Shown here: positions 9,374 through 18,131 of the stretch, piece after piece
Layout of the letters: every line of letters begins with the position of its first letter
How positions within the stretch are numbered: the stretch's first letter is position 1
NCBI RefSeq assembly: GCF_010993985.1
Contig: NZ_WINH01000001.1
Span: forward strand, 1 to 64,000
DNA length: 64,000 nucleotides
DNA from: Paraferrimonas sp. SM1919
GTDB lineage: Bacteria; Pseudomonadota; Gammaproteobacteria; Enterobacterales; Shewanellaceae
Direction of reading: 5' to 3'
Position numbers and translations under genes: made by a program
The notes under the pieces: generated by a model
What the model was told of the DNA's origin: nothing
Databases searched by the model: none
The model's input: the letters and a program-made list of their open reading frames with translations, nothing else

Positions 9374-9470
9374 TCTCACTTCCCGACTCTCGAAGCCGAA
9401 GGAGTCTCGTTTCTCGCCTCTCGCTTCCCGCCTCTCGACTCTCGACTCTCGCCTCCCGCCTCTCGCTTCT
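9374..9470. repeat. Heptanucleotide repeat block, right of the S23 cassette
   Basis: The same TCTCGCY-type units as at 8643-8935, in the same orientation and interrupted by CGAAGCCGAAGGAG. This block lies between the S23 start and the wza stop. Together the two blocks bracket the S23 gene. Confidence 0.88.
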
Positions 9471-9471
9471 G

Positions 9472-9490
9472 AATAAGGCTTCGCCTTATT
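9472..9490 (-). terminator. Hairpin overlapping the wza stop codon
   Basis: AATAAGGC-TTC-GCCTTATT is a perfect 8-bp stem with a 3-nt loop that covers the wza stop (9486-9488) and abuts the heptamer repeats. There is no T-tract, so it may be an mRNA-stability hairpin or the edge of the inserted cassette rather than a true terminator. Confidence 0.45.
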
Positions 9491-10631
9491 GCCAGCCCGC
9501 TCTCATTCTATCTATCTGATACACGGCACTAACCGTTGGGGTAATTTGGCTTAACACACGGTTCCATAGGGCAATTGGCGCGGTGGTAACGTAAACCACG
9601 TCTCTGGGTTGCAACTGAAATTGATCCGCCAACACATAGGCAATGGCGTTATTGGCATCAAGCTGATACACATCGGCCATAATGTCGGGGTTATTATTGG
9701 CCCTAAACACGAAAATGCCGCCGGCATTGGCGGTGGCCTCTTTTATGCCCCCTTGTTTGGCCAAGGCTTCGGTCAGGGTAAGGCCACTGCGGCCAATGGT
9801 GACGGTGCGACCGCTAGCGGTGTTGGTACTCATGGTTACCGACGAATTCACATCCCCCAACACAAATACTTTTTGGCTGTCGTTGTTGGGCACATGCACA
9901 ATGTCGTTATGTTGCAGCACATAATTATGATTTAAATTGCCCCGCTCAAACAGCTCGCGCAGGCTAATGTTAACCGTGTGCTGACCACGGGTTAACTGCA
10001 CACTGTGCCAATTGGCATCGGTGGTTAACCCGGTGGCGGCGTTAATGGCCTGGATCAGGGTTAACGGCACGTTATTAATTTCAACTGGGCCAGGGTTTTC
10101 CACTTCGCCGGTGATGTATGCCCGCTGACTGCGAAACGCCGAAATATTGACATCGACCTGGGGTTTTTCAATGTATTGGGTGAGTTTTTTGGTCAGCAAA
10201 TCTCGTATTTCAATCACCGTTAGCCCGGCCACCTTAACATTGCCCACATAGGGGTAAAAAATGGTGCCATCATTATGCACCCAGTTGCCGGCCTCGGCAC
10301 TGCTGCGAAAACTACCAGCGGGAATAGTCAATTCAGGGTGGTTCCACACGGTAACGTTAAGCACATCGCCCACCCCCACTTTATAGCTATAATTTTTTAT
10401 TGCCTGATCCAGCTGGGGGTTAATAACCGATGACGGGCTGATCTGGGTGAGGTTGGCCACCAGTTCTGGGGTAATTAAAAACTGATTTAACTTGGTGGTT
10501 TTTGCCCCTGTTGGTGTTTCATAACTAAACTGGGGCTGACGGTTATCAATATCAACCGTGCTGCCTGGAATAGCACAGCCACTGATCACACTCACCCCTA
10601 AGGCCACACCCAATAACTTTTTAATTAACAT
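9486..10631 (-). CDS. wza: Outer-membrane polysaccharide export lipoprotein Wza
   Basis: Forms the octameric outer-membrane channel for capsule export. The lipoprotein signal has lipobox VISGC (Cys19). A Poly_export domain (YKVGVGDVLNVTVWNHPEL, about residues 84-102) is followed by SLBB domains (VYITGEV-like YITGEVENPG and FVLGDV segments). The 381-residue length is typical. It lies downstream of the DegT aminotransferase gene in the same operon and upstream of wzb/wzc, with which it functions. Confidence 0.96.
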   Translation of the reverse strand: MLIKKLLGVALGVSVISGCAIPGSTVDIDNRQPQFSYETPTGAKTTKLNQFLITPELVANLTQISPSSVINPQLDQAIKNYSYKVGVGDVLNVTVWNHPELTIPAGSFRSSAEAGNWVHNDGTIFYPYVGNVKVAGLTVIEIRDLLTKKLTQYIEKPQVDVNISAFRSQRAYITGEVENPGPVEINNVPLTLIQAINAATGLTTDANWHSVQLTRGQHTVNISLRELFERGNLNHNYVLQHNDIVHVPNNDSQKVFVLGDVNSSVTMSTNTASGRTVTIGRSGLTLTEALAKQGGIKEATANAGGIFVFRANNNPDIMADVYQLDANNAIAYVLADQFQLQPRDVVYVTTAPIALWNRVLSQITPTVSAVYQIDRMRAGWQ

Positions 10632-10695
10632 ACAATTACCGTATTATTTTATTCGTTCCATCAACCGCAATGATCGCTGCTTTATTAAGCTATCA

Positions 10696-11889
10696 TTAAC
10701 AACTGGCTAAAAGCAAAACTTCTCTTATTACACTGCAGGTTTTTTCTATTTCGAGCTCAGTCAAGGTGGGATGCACTAAAAACATCAGACTGGTTTCACC
10801 AAGGGTTACTGCGTTTGGCAGTGGTTTTTCTGGTCGCCAATGGGTGCCGTCAAAGGCCTTTTCGTTGTACACTTCAGAACATGACCCCTGGAAAACCGGC
10901 ACACCATGTGCACTTATTTCATCTATTATGCGGTCGCGCGTCCAACCATGGGCTAAGTTTTCAGGGTTTATAAACAGATAGTGTTTGTATTCAGCGTGTT
11001 CGATGTAATCTGGCACGTTAACAGTGCGAACGACTGCTAAGCCTGAAACAGCATTATCTATGGCTTTTCCGTAGGCTTGGCGCTTGGCTGACCACTGTGG
11101 CATCCGCTTAAGCTGAATACGACCAATGGCCGATTGCATTTCGGTTAAGCGCCAATTGGTGCCAAAGCTTTCGTGCAACCACCTGAACCCTGGTGAGTGT
11201 TCACGGTTGTAAATCGCATCAAAGCTTTTACCGTGATCTTTATAGCTCCACATAAAATTCCACAACGCTGTGTCGTTAGTGGTGACCATGCCGCCTTCAC
11301 CGCCGGTGGTCATAATTTTGTCTTGGCAGAACGACCAAGCACCAATATGGCCAATCGCGCCCACACTGCGGCCTTTGTATTTTGCGCCGTGTGCTTGGGC
11401 ACAGTCTTCTATGACTTTAAAGCCATGCTTATCCGATAATGCCATAATGGCACCCATCTCGGCCGGCATACCGGCAAGGTGCACCACAATTACCGCTTTG
11501 GTGTTTTCAGTTAATACTGCTTCAATAGTTTCGGCAGTAATGTTTTGGCTGTTTAAATCTACATCGGCGAATACTGGGTTGGCACCAGCGGTAACAATGG
11601 CGCTGGCAGTGGCCAAAAAAGTACGGGATGTGGTAATCACCTCATCAAATTCACTGCCACCACTGCCAGCACCAATCTTTAACGCTTTAAGAGCTAAATC
11701 TAATGCTAGTGTGCCATTGCCAACAGCAATGGCATAGTCAGTACCAATAAAGGCTGCGAACTCTTTTTCAAACTCGCGGCCCTCTTGACCTGTCCAATAA
11801 TTAACTTTGTTAGAAAGCAGCACGCGTTGCACTGCATCAGCTTCTTCTTGTGTGAAGCTAGGCCATGGGGAAAAAAGTGTGTTCAACAT
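10696..11889 (-). CDS. DegT/DnrJ/EryC1/StrS family PLP aminotransferase (nucleotide-sugar 4-aminotransferase)
   Basis: Probably aminates the UDP-4-keto-6-deoxy sugar made by the PglF/WbpM-type dehydratase at the head of this operon, as PglE does. Lys191 in QDKIMTTGGEGG is the expected PLP Schiff-base residue and Asp162 in EDCAQAHGA the pyridine-nitrogen ligand. Length is 397 residues. A small Gly/Ser-rich insertion (AGSGGSEF, about residues 74-81) interrupts the usual IGxGDEV loop. It follows the HAD gene closely. The exact sugar product cannot be read from sequence. Confidence 0.88.
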   Translation of the reverse strand: MLNTLFSPWPSFTQEEADAVQRVLLSNKVNYWTGQEGREFEKEFAAFIGTDYAIAVGNGTLALDLALKALKIGAGSGGSEFDEVITTSRTFLATASAIVTAGANPVFADVDLNSQNITAETIEAVLTENTKAVIVVHLAGMPAEMGAIMALSDKHGFKVIEDCAQAHGAKYKGRSVGAIGHIGAWSFCQDKIMTTGGEGGMVTTNDTALWNFMWSYKDHGKSFDAIYNREHSPGFRWLHESFGTNWRLTEMQSAIGRIQLKRMPQWSAKRQAYGKAIDNAVSGLAVVRTVNVPDYIEHAEYKHYLFINPENLAHGWTRDRIIDEISAHGVPVFQGSCSEVYNEKAFDGTHWRPEKPLPNAVTLGETSLMFLVHPTLTELEIEKTCSVIREVLLLASC

Positions 11890-11906
11890 TTTGATTCCAA
11901 GAAAAC

Positions 11907-12566
11907 CTAAGTTTTAAGTTCGAAATAATTGTGTAGTTGTTTAAATGACTTAATCCAAGTATTTGGTAAAAATCCTGTTTCGACTTCAATGTTTTGGCTA
12001 TGTACATTCTTTCCAGAATCTAAAATACCAACAGTCTGCCACCCAAGTTTATTGGGTGTAACAAAATCTTTTTTTATGTTATCGCCAATGTAAACGTAAT
12101 GCTTGTTAGGGTACTTAGCCATAAGGTACTTAAAGCGTTTAATTCCGGGTTTCGTTTCACCCCACCCTTCTGAAACGAGCGTCTCAATATCAGATAAACC
12201 CAAAGCCTCTATTTTTAAACGTTGGCTTATTTCTCGGCCATCGGTAATTATTGCAACTGCTTGCGCATGTTTTTTTATGGCCCCCAAAGTTCTAGAGACA
12301 TCATTACTTAAGGTAATAGAAGGTACATGAAGCCTATATTGCCAAAGTAAACTTAGCTTTACATCGTGTGGTAACTGTAAATGATCGCAAATAGCATCAA
12401 GTACATCTGATTTGTTATTTTTAGCTAGAGTGATAATCTCAGAAATATCTTTCTGAAATAAACGCGCACATAAATTTATTAAGTATTGATAGCCTGAGTG
12501 CTGATAATCGACTTCATGGTAGAGAGTATCGTCAAGATCGAATACTACAACAGTATTACTCAACAT
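11907..12566 (-). CDS. HAD-superfamily hydrolase
   Basis: 219 residues with all four HAD motifs: DLDDT (Asp10 nucleophile and Asp12), IITDG, the Lys in ETKPG, and GDNIKKDF. It is likely a small-molecule phosphatase. Its start overlaps the end of the ATP-grasp gene by 11 bases, implying translational coupling and a joint role with that ligase and the aminotransferase. A phosphate-ester intermediate or phosphosugar is the likely substrate; this is inference. Confidence 0.85.
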   Translation of the reverse strand: MLSNTVVVFDLDDTLYHEVDYQHSGYQYLINLCARLFQKDISEIITLAKNNKSDVLDAICDHLQLPHDVKLSLLWQYRLHVPSITLSNDVSRTLGAIKKHAQAVAIITDGREISQRLKIEALGLSDIETLVSEGWGETKPGIKRFKYLMAKYPNKHYVYIGDNIKKDFVTPNKLGWQTVGILDSGKNVHSQNIEVETGFLPNTWIKSFKQLHNYFELKT

Positions 12567-13527
12567 AATTACGGCTTAGTACCTTTGCATCGTAACGTAG
12601 CATTAATAAATCTGTTTCCCATGACTCAGTAAAACTTAATTCTTGATTCAAGATATATTCCTGAATTACCCACTTGGTAAAGTGTGCGCCAGCGGCATCT
12701 GCTAGTGGAAAGCCGCCCCCAAATCTTGGATTCACTTCCAAGCCTTTAATAGATTGGGTTTGTTCTTCTACAAAAAGTTGAAAAGTAATACAACCCCTAG
12801 CACCATCTAGCTTTATAACTCTTTCTTTTAAGTAATCATAAACAAAGTTTTTACGCGTTACCCCTTTGCTCACCTCCCCCGCACGCACCTCGATTCGTTT
12901 TCTAGGTACTAGGCATTTAAGCACACCATGATTGGAATAATAAGCATCAATGGTGTATTCATAAAATGATTTTGGCACCAATTCCATAAACATATTTTTG
13001 GGGGCGTTTAATTGTTCTAGTGTTAGATCTTCTGGACTATTTAAAGCTACCGCACCAATGCTGCAGCTACCATCGTAAGGTTTACAGAAACAAGGAAAAA
13101 CTAGATTATTTTTATCTAAAATTTTCGGATTATCAATGTTTAAACTATCAAACAATTTGCCAGTTTCACGTTTATCACGGCACTGTTCTATTAATTGCTG
13201 ATCAGATATCAAAATAGTAATCCCCTGTTCAGCAAAGCGCAGTTTGTGAGCTGATAACAGCAGTAGCTCAGTATCAATGGTTGGCACGACAATACGAACT
13301 TGTTGTTCAATACACAAATTGAAAATAATATCGATATAGCCTGATGCAGTGACACGAGGCACAGTAAATGCTTGATCCGCTACAAGGCAAGCAGGGGATA
13401 GCGCTGGGTGCATATCTGTTGCAAAAACCCTAGCATCAGATAATCCGAGAACTTTCAGATCTCGCTGAAATGCCTTTAATAGTTCAACACGGCGACCAGC
13501 TGAAAGAAGCAGAATATTAGTCTTCAT
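12556..13527 (-). CDS. ATP-grasp family ligase (carbamoyl-phosphate-synthase-like)
   Basis: 323 residues. An N-terminal Rossmann-like pre-ATP-grasp domain (ILLLSAGRRVELL) is followed by an ATP-grasp fold with the Mg-binding EVNPRFGGGFPLADAAGA motif (Glu264, Asn266). Enzymes of this type make amide bonds through acyl-phosphates. Next to an aminotransferase, a HAD phosphatase and an initiating PGT, it may attach an amino acid or other acyl group to the 4-amino sugar; no PglD-type acetyltransferase is adjacent. It overlaps the PGT gene by 11 bases and the HAD gene by 11 bases. Confidence 0.85.
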   Translation of the reverse strand: MKTNILLLSAGRRVELLKAFQRDLKVLGLSDARVFATDMHPALSPACLVADQAFTVPRVTASGYIDIIFNLCIEQQVRIVVPTIDTELLLLSAHKLRFAEQGITILISDQQLIEQCRDKRETGKLFDSLNIDNPKILDKNNLVFPCFCKPYDGSCSIGAVALNSPEDLTLEQLNAPKNMFMELVPKSFYEYTIDAYYSNHGVLKCLVPRKRIEVRAGEVSKGVTRKNFVYDYLKERVIKLDGARGCITFQLFVEEQTQSIKGLEVNPRFGGGFPLADAAGAHFTKWVIQEYILNQELSFTESWETDLLMLRYDAKVLSRNYVE

Positions 13528-14116
13528 TTTTACTCCCTGTAAATAATGGCATAGTTACATGATCATCCGCAGAAATGTCTTCTTTAAAGAACACTTTTTT
13601 AACCGTTAAAAAAAGAATTTTGATATCCAGCCAAAGGGACTGGTTTTCCACATACCAAGCATCATATTCAAACTTCTGCTCCCAGCTAATAGCGTTACGG
13701 CCATTGACTTGTGCCCAACCGGTAATGCCTGGGCGCACGTTATGACGGGTGGATTGGCGCTTGTTGTATAACGGTAAGTACTGCATAAGTAACGGGCGCG
13801 GGCCAACTAAACTCATGTCCCCTTTTAACACCGACAGTAAACCAGGCAACTCATCTAAACTGGTAGCACGGAGTTTTTGGCCAAATGGTGTTAGGCGCTC
13901 TTCATCAGGCAGTGGATTACCATTTTCATCGACCGCATCTTTCATGCTGCGGAATTTGAGCATATTAAACGGCTTACCATATAGCCCTGGACGTTGTTGC
14001 GTAAACAGCACTGGGCTGCCAAGCTTCTTTTTGATTTGCCATGCAGTTATTAGCATAATTGGAGAAAACAACAATAACAATAACAGTGAAACGGATACAT
14101 CAATCAGTCTTTTCAT
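13517..14116 (-). CDS. PglC-type monotopic phosphoglycosyl transferase (initiating enzyme of system B)
   Basis: Transfers a sugar-1-phosphate from UDP-sugar to undecaprenyl phosphate to start repeat-unit assembly. 199 residues: an N-terminal re-entrant membrane helix, then KFRSM, the catalytic Asp-Glu dyad in TSLDELP (D88, E89), SLVGPRP and RPGITGWAQVNGRN, all bacterial sugar transferase signatures. The small size without the WbaP/WcaJ N-terminal membrane domain matches PglC. It is coupled to the downstream ATP-grasp gene and overlaps the upstream glycosyltransferase by 17 bases. Confidence 0.93.
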   Translation of the reverse strand: MKRLIDVSVSLLLLLLFSPIMLITAWQIKKKLGSPVLFTQQRPGLYGKPFNMLKFRSMKDAVDENGNPLPDEERLTPFGQKLRATSLDELPGLLSVLKGDMSLVGPRPLLMQYLPLYNKRQSTRHNVRPGITGWAQVNGRNAISWEQKFEYDAWYVENQSLWLDIKILFLTVKKVFFKEDISADDHVTMPLFTGSKNED

Positions 14117-15221
14117 AATTAAAAACCTCTAAAATGGAATCTCTAACAGCATTGTCACTCAAATTATCGGTAAAGAAACTTTCTACATTAGACTTAAGAG
14201 ACTGATAATTTACTTTATTGAAGAGCAATAAACAGTTATTTAAAGAATCAACGTTACCTTGAACATAATTAAAACCAAGTGAATGGCACTCAACATAATC
14301 CCATAAATCGCTAGTCATAGAGTTTAAAATAGGTGTAGAATAACTAAAATAAGTCACTGACTTATATGACAAAGAAGCAGTTGTAGATTTAAAACCATTA
14401 AAACCCAAATGTGCTCTCGATAAAATATTAGATAGCTTATCCTTAGAGTAAATAACTCCATGAAAACTACTGGATATCCCCAAATTATTCAACATAGCTT
14501 TCAACCAGTCTTCCCTATCACCCTTACCTATAATATCAAAGTGTATGTTAAGGCCGCTAGCCACAATCGCTTTACATAAAGTATCAAAATCATAAAGCTG
14601 ACCAATATTACCAATATATACAATGTTAATCCTACCTTTTTCAAACTTCTTATCTTTTATAAAATTATGATCTGAACCAAGTAGTATCTGTTTACAAATA
14701 TTACTATTAGCACCTGAGTTGATTAAGAAACGACTTGAAAGTGAAATCACTTTATATGAACGTGAAATAGAAAACCTATTAACAACATCCCATATAAAAA
14801 AAATAGGATAAAAAACTTTAACCAACTTAGAGTTAAATGGTAAGGAATAAGGCCAGAGATCAACTATATCTGAAATCAACTTATCCCGAGCAATAAAACT
14901 GGTAAGGAGACCTGGTAGAGTTAAAGGATAAGTAACATAAAAGCAATCAAAATCATTACGGTTCTTCCATACATTAAAAGCAAGTTTAAATGACAATACT
15001 GTATGAGATAAAAACCTTTCTATCGAAACATTTTTTTTATACGGTATAGTTTTCAAACAAAACGCTCCTTGTATATTTCGAAAAACTCCTTTAGAGTGAG
15101 AAAAATTTGATGTTAAAACCTTGGTTTCAAAACCTTCTGAGTTTAGAACTTGGTTAATATACCTCGGTCTAGATAGCGGATCGGATTCTTCATAAAAAGG
15201 AGCCACAATAAGTACTTTCAT
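14100..15221 (-). CDS. Glycosyltransferase, GT-B fold (GT4-like)
   Basis: 373 residues with an N-terminal Rossmann opening MKVLIVAPFYEESDPLSRPR and a second domain starting INIVYIGNIGQLYDFDTLC, typical of family 4-like retaining enzymes. The C-terminal acceptor/donor region is AT-rich and divergent. It probably adds one sugar of the system B repeat unit on the cytoplasmic face. Donor and linkage cannot be predicted. It overlaps both neighbours by a few bases. Confidence 0.8.
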   Translation of the reverse strand: MKVLIVAPFYEESDPLSRPRYINQVLNSEGFETKVLTSNFSHSKGVFRNIQGAFCLKTIPYKKNVSIERFLSHTVLSFKLAFNVWKNRNDFDCFYVTYPLTLPGLLTSFIARDKLISDIVDLWPYSLPFNSKLVKVFYPIFFIWDVVNRFSISRSYKVISLSSRFLINSGANSNICKQILLGSDHNFIKDKKFEKGRINIVYIGNIGQLYDFDTLCKAIVASGLNIHFDIIGKGDREDWLKAMLNNLGISSSFHGVIYSKDKLSNILSRAHLGFNGFKSTTASLSYKSVTYFSYSTPILNSMTSDLWDYVECHSLGFNYVQGNVDSLNNCLLLFNKVNYQSLKSNVESFFTDNLSDNAVRDSILEVFNYEKTD

Positions 15222-15928
15222 AACCTAGCACCACTAATAAGGAGTTTATCTAGGGATTTTTTTTTATATTTATTACTATACTTAACAGCATAGAATGCTA
15301 AAACATTAATGAACACGTTAACAACACCAAAGTGTTTTATATTCAACTTTAAGATAAAGAATAAAACTTCTAAAAACAATTTAAACTGTTTCACACCGGA
15401 CTTAGATAGCACAGATTCGAACTTAGTACGATTAAATCCAAACGGTATTGAAGAAGACTTATTAAGTAAAGACCTTAGATGTGAGCTTTTATCATCCCTA
15501 ACCCACTGATTATGTAAAACTTCTTTAGTAAAACTAACATTCAACTCCATTTCTGGTGTTGGTATAAAAAAAAGCCCATTTGGATTAAGAGTTTTAGAAG
15601 ATAAAATTTCACTTGATTTGACATAATGAAGTCCAACAAAAGTTAACTGATACCAAAAATCAACTTTCAGTGTAAAGTCAGTGAAACATATCTCTGTTTT
15701 AAAGACACCCTGTCTGACAGTAGTTATTTTTAGAGAAGCATCAAAAAAAGAAGAAAGCTCTACCAATATTGAATAAAACTTTGATACATCAGATTCTTTA
15801 ACGAAAAAATCTAAATCATTGATTACAGTATTCGGTAAAAGCTCATAGCCTCTCAACACACAACAATCAATACCATAGGAATCAATTTTTTTAAACAATG
15901 AAATAACGACATTTTTCAAAGAAAGCAC
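15218..15928 (-). CDS. Nucleotidyltransferase-fold protein of a glycan locus
   Basis: 236 residues. The N-terminal CVLRGYELLPNTVINDLDFFV (about 23-43) carries an acidic pair D38/D40 after a GY segment, as in minimal nucleotidyltransferase-like proteins found in polysaccharide loci (NTP_transf_5-like). The third catalytic acidic residue is uncertain (D94 in KVDFW is a candidate). The C-terminal half is Lys/Phe-rich and may associate with the membrane. It sits in a tight row with an APH-like kinase and a thymidylate-kinase-like protein, so it may transfer a nucleotidyl or phospho group to the glycan. The function is not established. Confidence 0.6.
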   Translation of the reverse strand: MLSLKNVVISLFKKIDSYGIDCCVLRGYELLPNTVINDLDFFVKESDVSKFYSILVELSSFFDASLKITTVRQGVFKTEICFTDFTLKVDFWYQLTFVGLHYVKSSEILSSKTLNPNGLFFIPTPEMELNVSFTKEVLHNQWVRDDKSSHLRSLLNKSSSIPFGFNRTKFESVLSKSGVKQFKLFLEVLFFILKLNIKHFGVVNVFINVLAFYAVKYSNKYKKKSLDKLLISGARL

Positions 15929-17025
15929 TATTTCAGAACCTCACTTATTGTTTTACAAAGAATGGATATATCCCGTAAATTTTTATCATCACGTATTGAA
16001 AAGTTATCAATTAGAAAAAAAACCTCTTCTAATAGTATAAGGAGAATAGATTCAAATCTTAAATTTTCGTCATAAAAATCAAGCCTACACTTCACATTTT
16101 TAATTGACTCGTTAATATTCTGATTATGCCTATAATCACTTAATAGAATAAAAATATCATAGAATGCATAAGCAGGTCCATAAAACTCAGTATCGATAAT
16201 TGCTAATTCACCATCATCCATTATCAATACATTGCCACGATTTAGATCACGATGAGAGTCTAGAACATTCACATATTTTATTTTTTGTTTATCAAGCACT
16301 GACAATAATTTATCACTATAAAATCTAAAATCATTTACAATATCTTCATTATAATTATGATTAAAGCTAAGCATATTGATAAATTCAGAACACTTATCAA
16401 CATAAAGGTCTCTATAGCTGGAATAAAGTTTTTTATCTGAAGAAGAACGAATATTTTTAAGCAGGGAGCTAACAAAATCAGCCTCCACTTTGAAGTTCAC
16501 ACTAATATCAAACCTATTAAGAGCAATTCCTGACAATCTTTCCTCTTTAATCACCCTATTATTTTCTTTTAAAGATACAACTTTTGGACTGATAAATATG
16601 TCACTATTACATGAACATAATGTTGAATTATTATATATAGGCGTACCAGGGGTTAAATCAACAATAAGGTCACTATCAAGGTTCTTGTTGGAAAGCCTCA
16701 CTCTATGATTGCCGAAAAATATACAAATAAGATCAGCAGGACAGCGTAAACTAATACAGCCATTTCGTATTCCTAGTTTACTCTTCATTTTGAATAAAAA
16801 AAATTCAGACAAAACCAAAAGACTTCTTAAAAAATTATAGCTTCCTGTACGCTTCTCCTTTGTCAATTTGAAGTATTGCCTTAGTGAAATAGAGGTTGAG
16901 ACGTATCTTTTAAAGATTGGCATATAATAAAAATATACATTTTTAAAACCAAACCCTAAACTTGAAATTTCTGACTGCAATTCATTAAACCATACTTCAA
17001 GTGCAGCATCTTTATCATTAATCAT
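15928..17025 (-). CDS. APH/choline-kinase-like phosphotransferase
   Basis: 365 residues. The C-terminal lobe has Brenner's motif HRDLNRGN (H258, D260, N265) and a downstream metal-binding Asp in IIDTE (D278), as in aminoglycoside and choline kinase folds. The N-terminal lobe is divergent and AT-rich. Within a polysaccharide operon it may phosphorylate a sugar or a chain end rather than an antibiotic. It overlaps the nucleotidyltransferase-like gene by one base and the upstream GT by four. The substrate is unknown. Confidence 0.68.
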   Translation of the reverse strand: MINDKDAALEVWFNELQSEISSLGFGFKNVYFYYMPIFKRYVSTSISLRQYFKLTKEKRTGSYNFLRSLLVLSEFFLFKMKSKLGIRNGCISLRCPADLICIFFGNHRVRLSNKNLDSDLIVDLTPGTPIYNNSTLCSCNSDIFISPKVVSLKENNRVIKEERLSGIALNRFDISVNFKVEADFVSSLLKNIRSSSDKKLYSSYRDLYVDKCSEFINMLSFNHNYNEDIVNDFRFYSDKLLSVLDKQKIKYVNVLDSHRDLNRGNVLIMDDGELAIIDTEFYGPAYAFYDIFILLSDYRHNQNINESIKNVKCRLDFYDENLRFESILLILLEEVFFLIDNFSIRDDKNLRDISILCKTISEVLK

Positions 17026-18131
17026 TGTGTATATAATTTCTCAATTTTAGTTACTATAGAATTCCAGGAAAAATTTTCACAAACAAAAAGGTGATTATTC
17101 AATCTATCTTTACTACTTAGATTATTATTATTATCATAAAATTGAATTAGAGATAAATATGATTCAGAGCCAGATGGATCATAAATCTGAATGTGTTCTG
17201 TGTACAACGGAGAATCCCATGGAGTAGCACTAGTCGTTAATACTGAACAACCTAAAGCTAATGCTTCTATAATAACAAGTCCAAAACTCTCACTTTTAGA
17301 AGGTAAAACAAGCATATTATACTTACTATAAATATTAGACCGTTCTTCTTTTTCAACCCTTCCTTTAAACTTAATTTGTCCAGACAAACCTAACTCATTA
17401 ACTTTCATTTTAAGGGAGTTAACGTAAGTTGTACTTCCATATCCATAAATATCCAAGGTAAGTTCCTTTCCAGATTTAACTTTCGATTTATGTATATCTT
17501 CAATAATAGACTCCAACCCTTTCACTGGAATAATTTGAGACATAAACAATAGAGTAGGGTTAGTACACTCCTCAGCTTTAAAACTATTTAACAGAGAATT
17601 ATCAACACCATTGGGTATTATTTCAATTCGTGAATCAGCGGGATTTAGTAACAATGAAAGAAACTCAACCCTTTCTTTTTGCGAATTTGCAATTATCTTA
17701 TAAGAAGATTTAACTATGAATCCTTGATACAATTTAATAGCAAGTATTTTTTTGTATTTCCCACTACTCATAAATGAAGAAGCAGCAAGAAGCCCATGGG
17801 GTTGGTAAATGCACTTCACTCTACTTGGCAATAATCTCATGATAATTGAAATAATAAAAAACTCTTTAGACCATGCCCCATGTATATAAATATAGCTATT
17901 TTCATTTCTAATTAACTTGTAGTAAAGTTTAAATATGTTAACAATGGATAAACTTCTAAAATAGGCTTTACTGCCTGGATGATACTCACTATAACCAATA
18001 TTACCATAAAAAAACTGCCTCACCCCATTAAGATTAAGCTTCATTAGATCTTGTACCACAGAAGATATACCACCACCATCTTCAGATAATGCAGGAGCTA
18101 TATGATATACATTGACAACATCATTACTCAT
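17022..18131 (-). CDS. Glycosyltransferase family 4
   Basis: 369 residues, GT-B fold. The N-terminal donor loop GGGISSVV (about 19-26) and the C-terminal ESFGLVIIEALALG with the EX7E signature identify a retaining GT4. The spacer NGVDNSL is the usual linker after the acceptor domain. It probably acts on the cytoplasmic lipid-linked intermediate of system B. It overlaps both neighbouring genes by four bases. Confidence 0.88.
   Translation of the reverse strand: MSNDVVNVYHIAPALSEDGGGISSVVQDLMKLNLNGVRQFFYGNIGYSEYHPGSKAYFRSLSIVNIFKLYYKLIRNENSYIYIHGAWSKEFFIISIIMRLLPSRVKCIYQPHGLLAASSFMSSGKYKKILAIKLYQGFIVKSSYKIIANSQKERVEFLSLLLNPADSRIEIIPNGVDNSLLNSFKAEECTNPTLLFMSQIIPVKGLESIIEDIHKSKVKSGKELTLDIYGYGSTTYVNSLKMKVNELGLSGQIKFKGRVEKEERSNIYSKYNMLVLPSKSESFGLVIIEALALGCSVLTTSATPWDSPLYTEHIQIYDPSGSESYLSLIQFYDNNNNLSSKDRLNNHLFVCENFSWNSIVTKIEKLYTQ

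Noticed and set aside
8643..9470. CRISPR array
   Set aside because: Units are 7 bp and contiguous with no unique spacers; no cas genes are present.
15928..17025. Aminoglycoside resistance gene
   Set aside because: Only the general kinase motifs are present; the gene is coupled within a polysaccharide operon and the N-lobe is unlike resistance enzymes.
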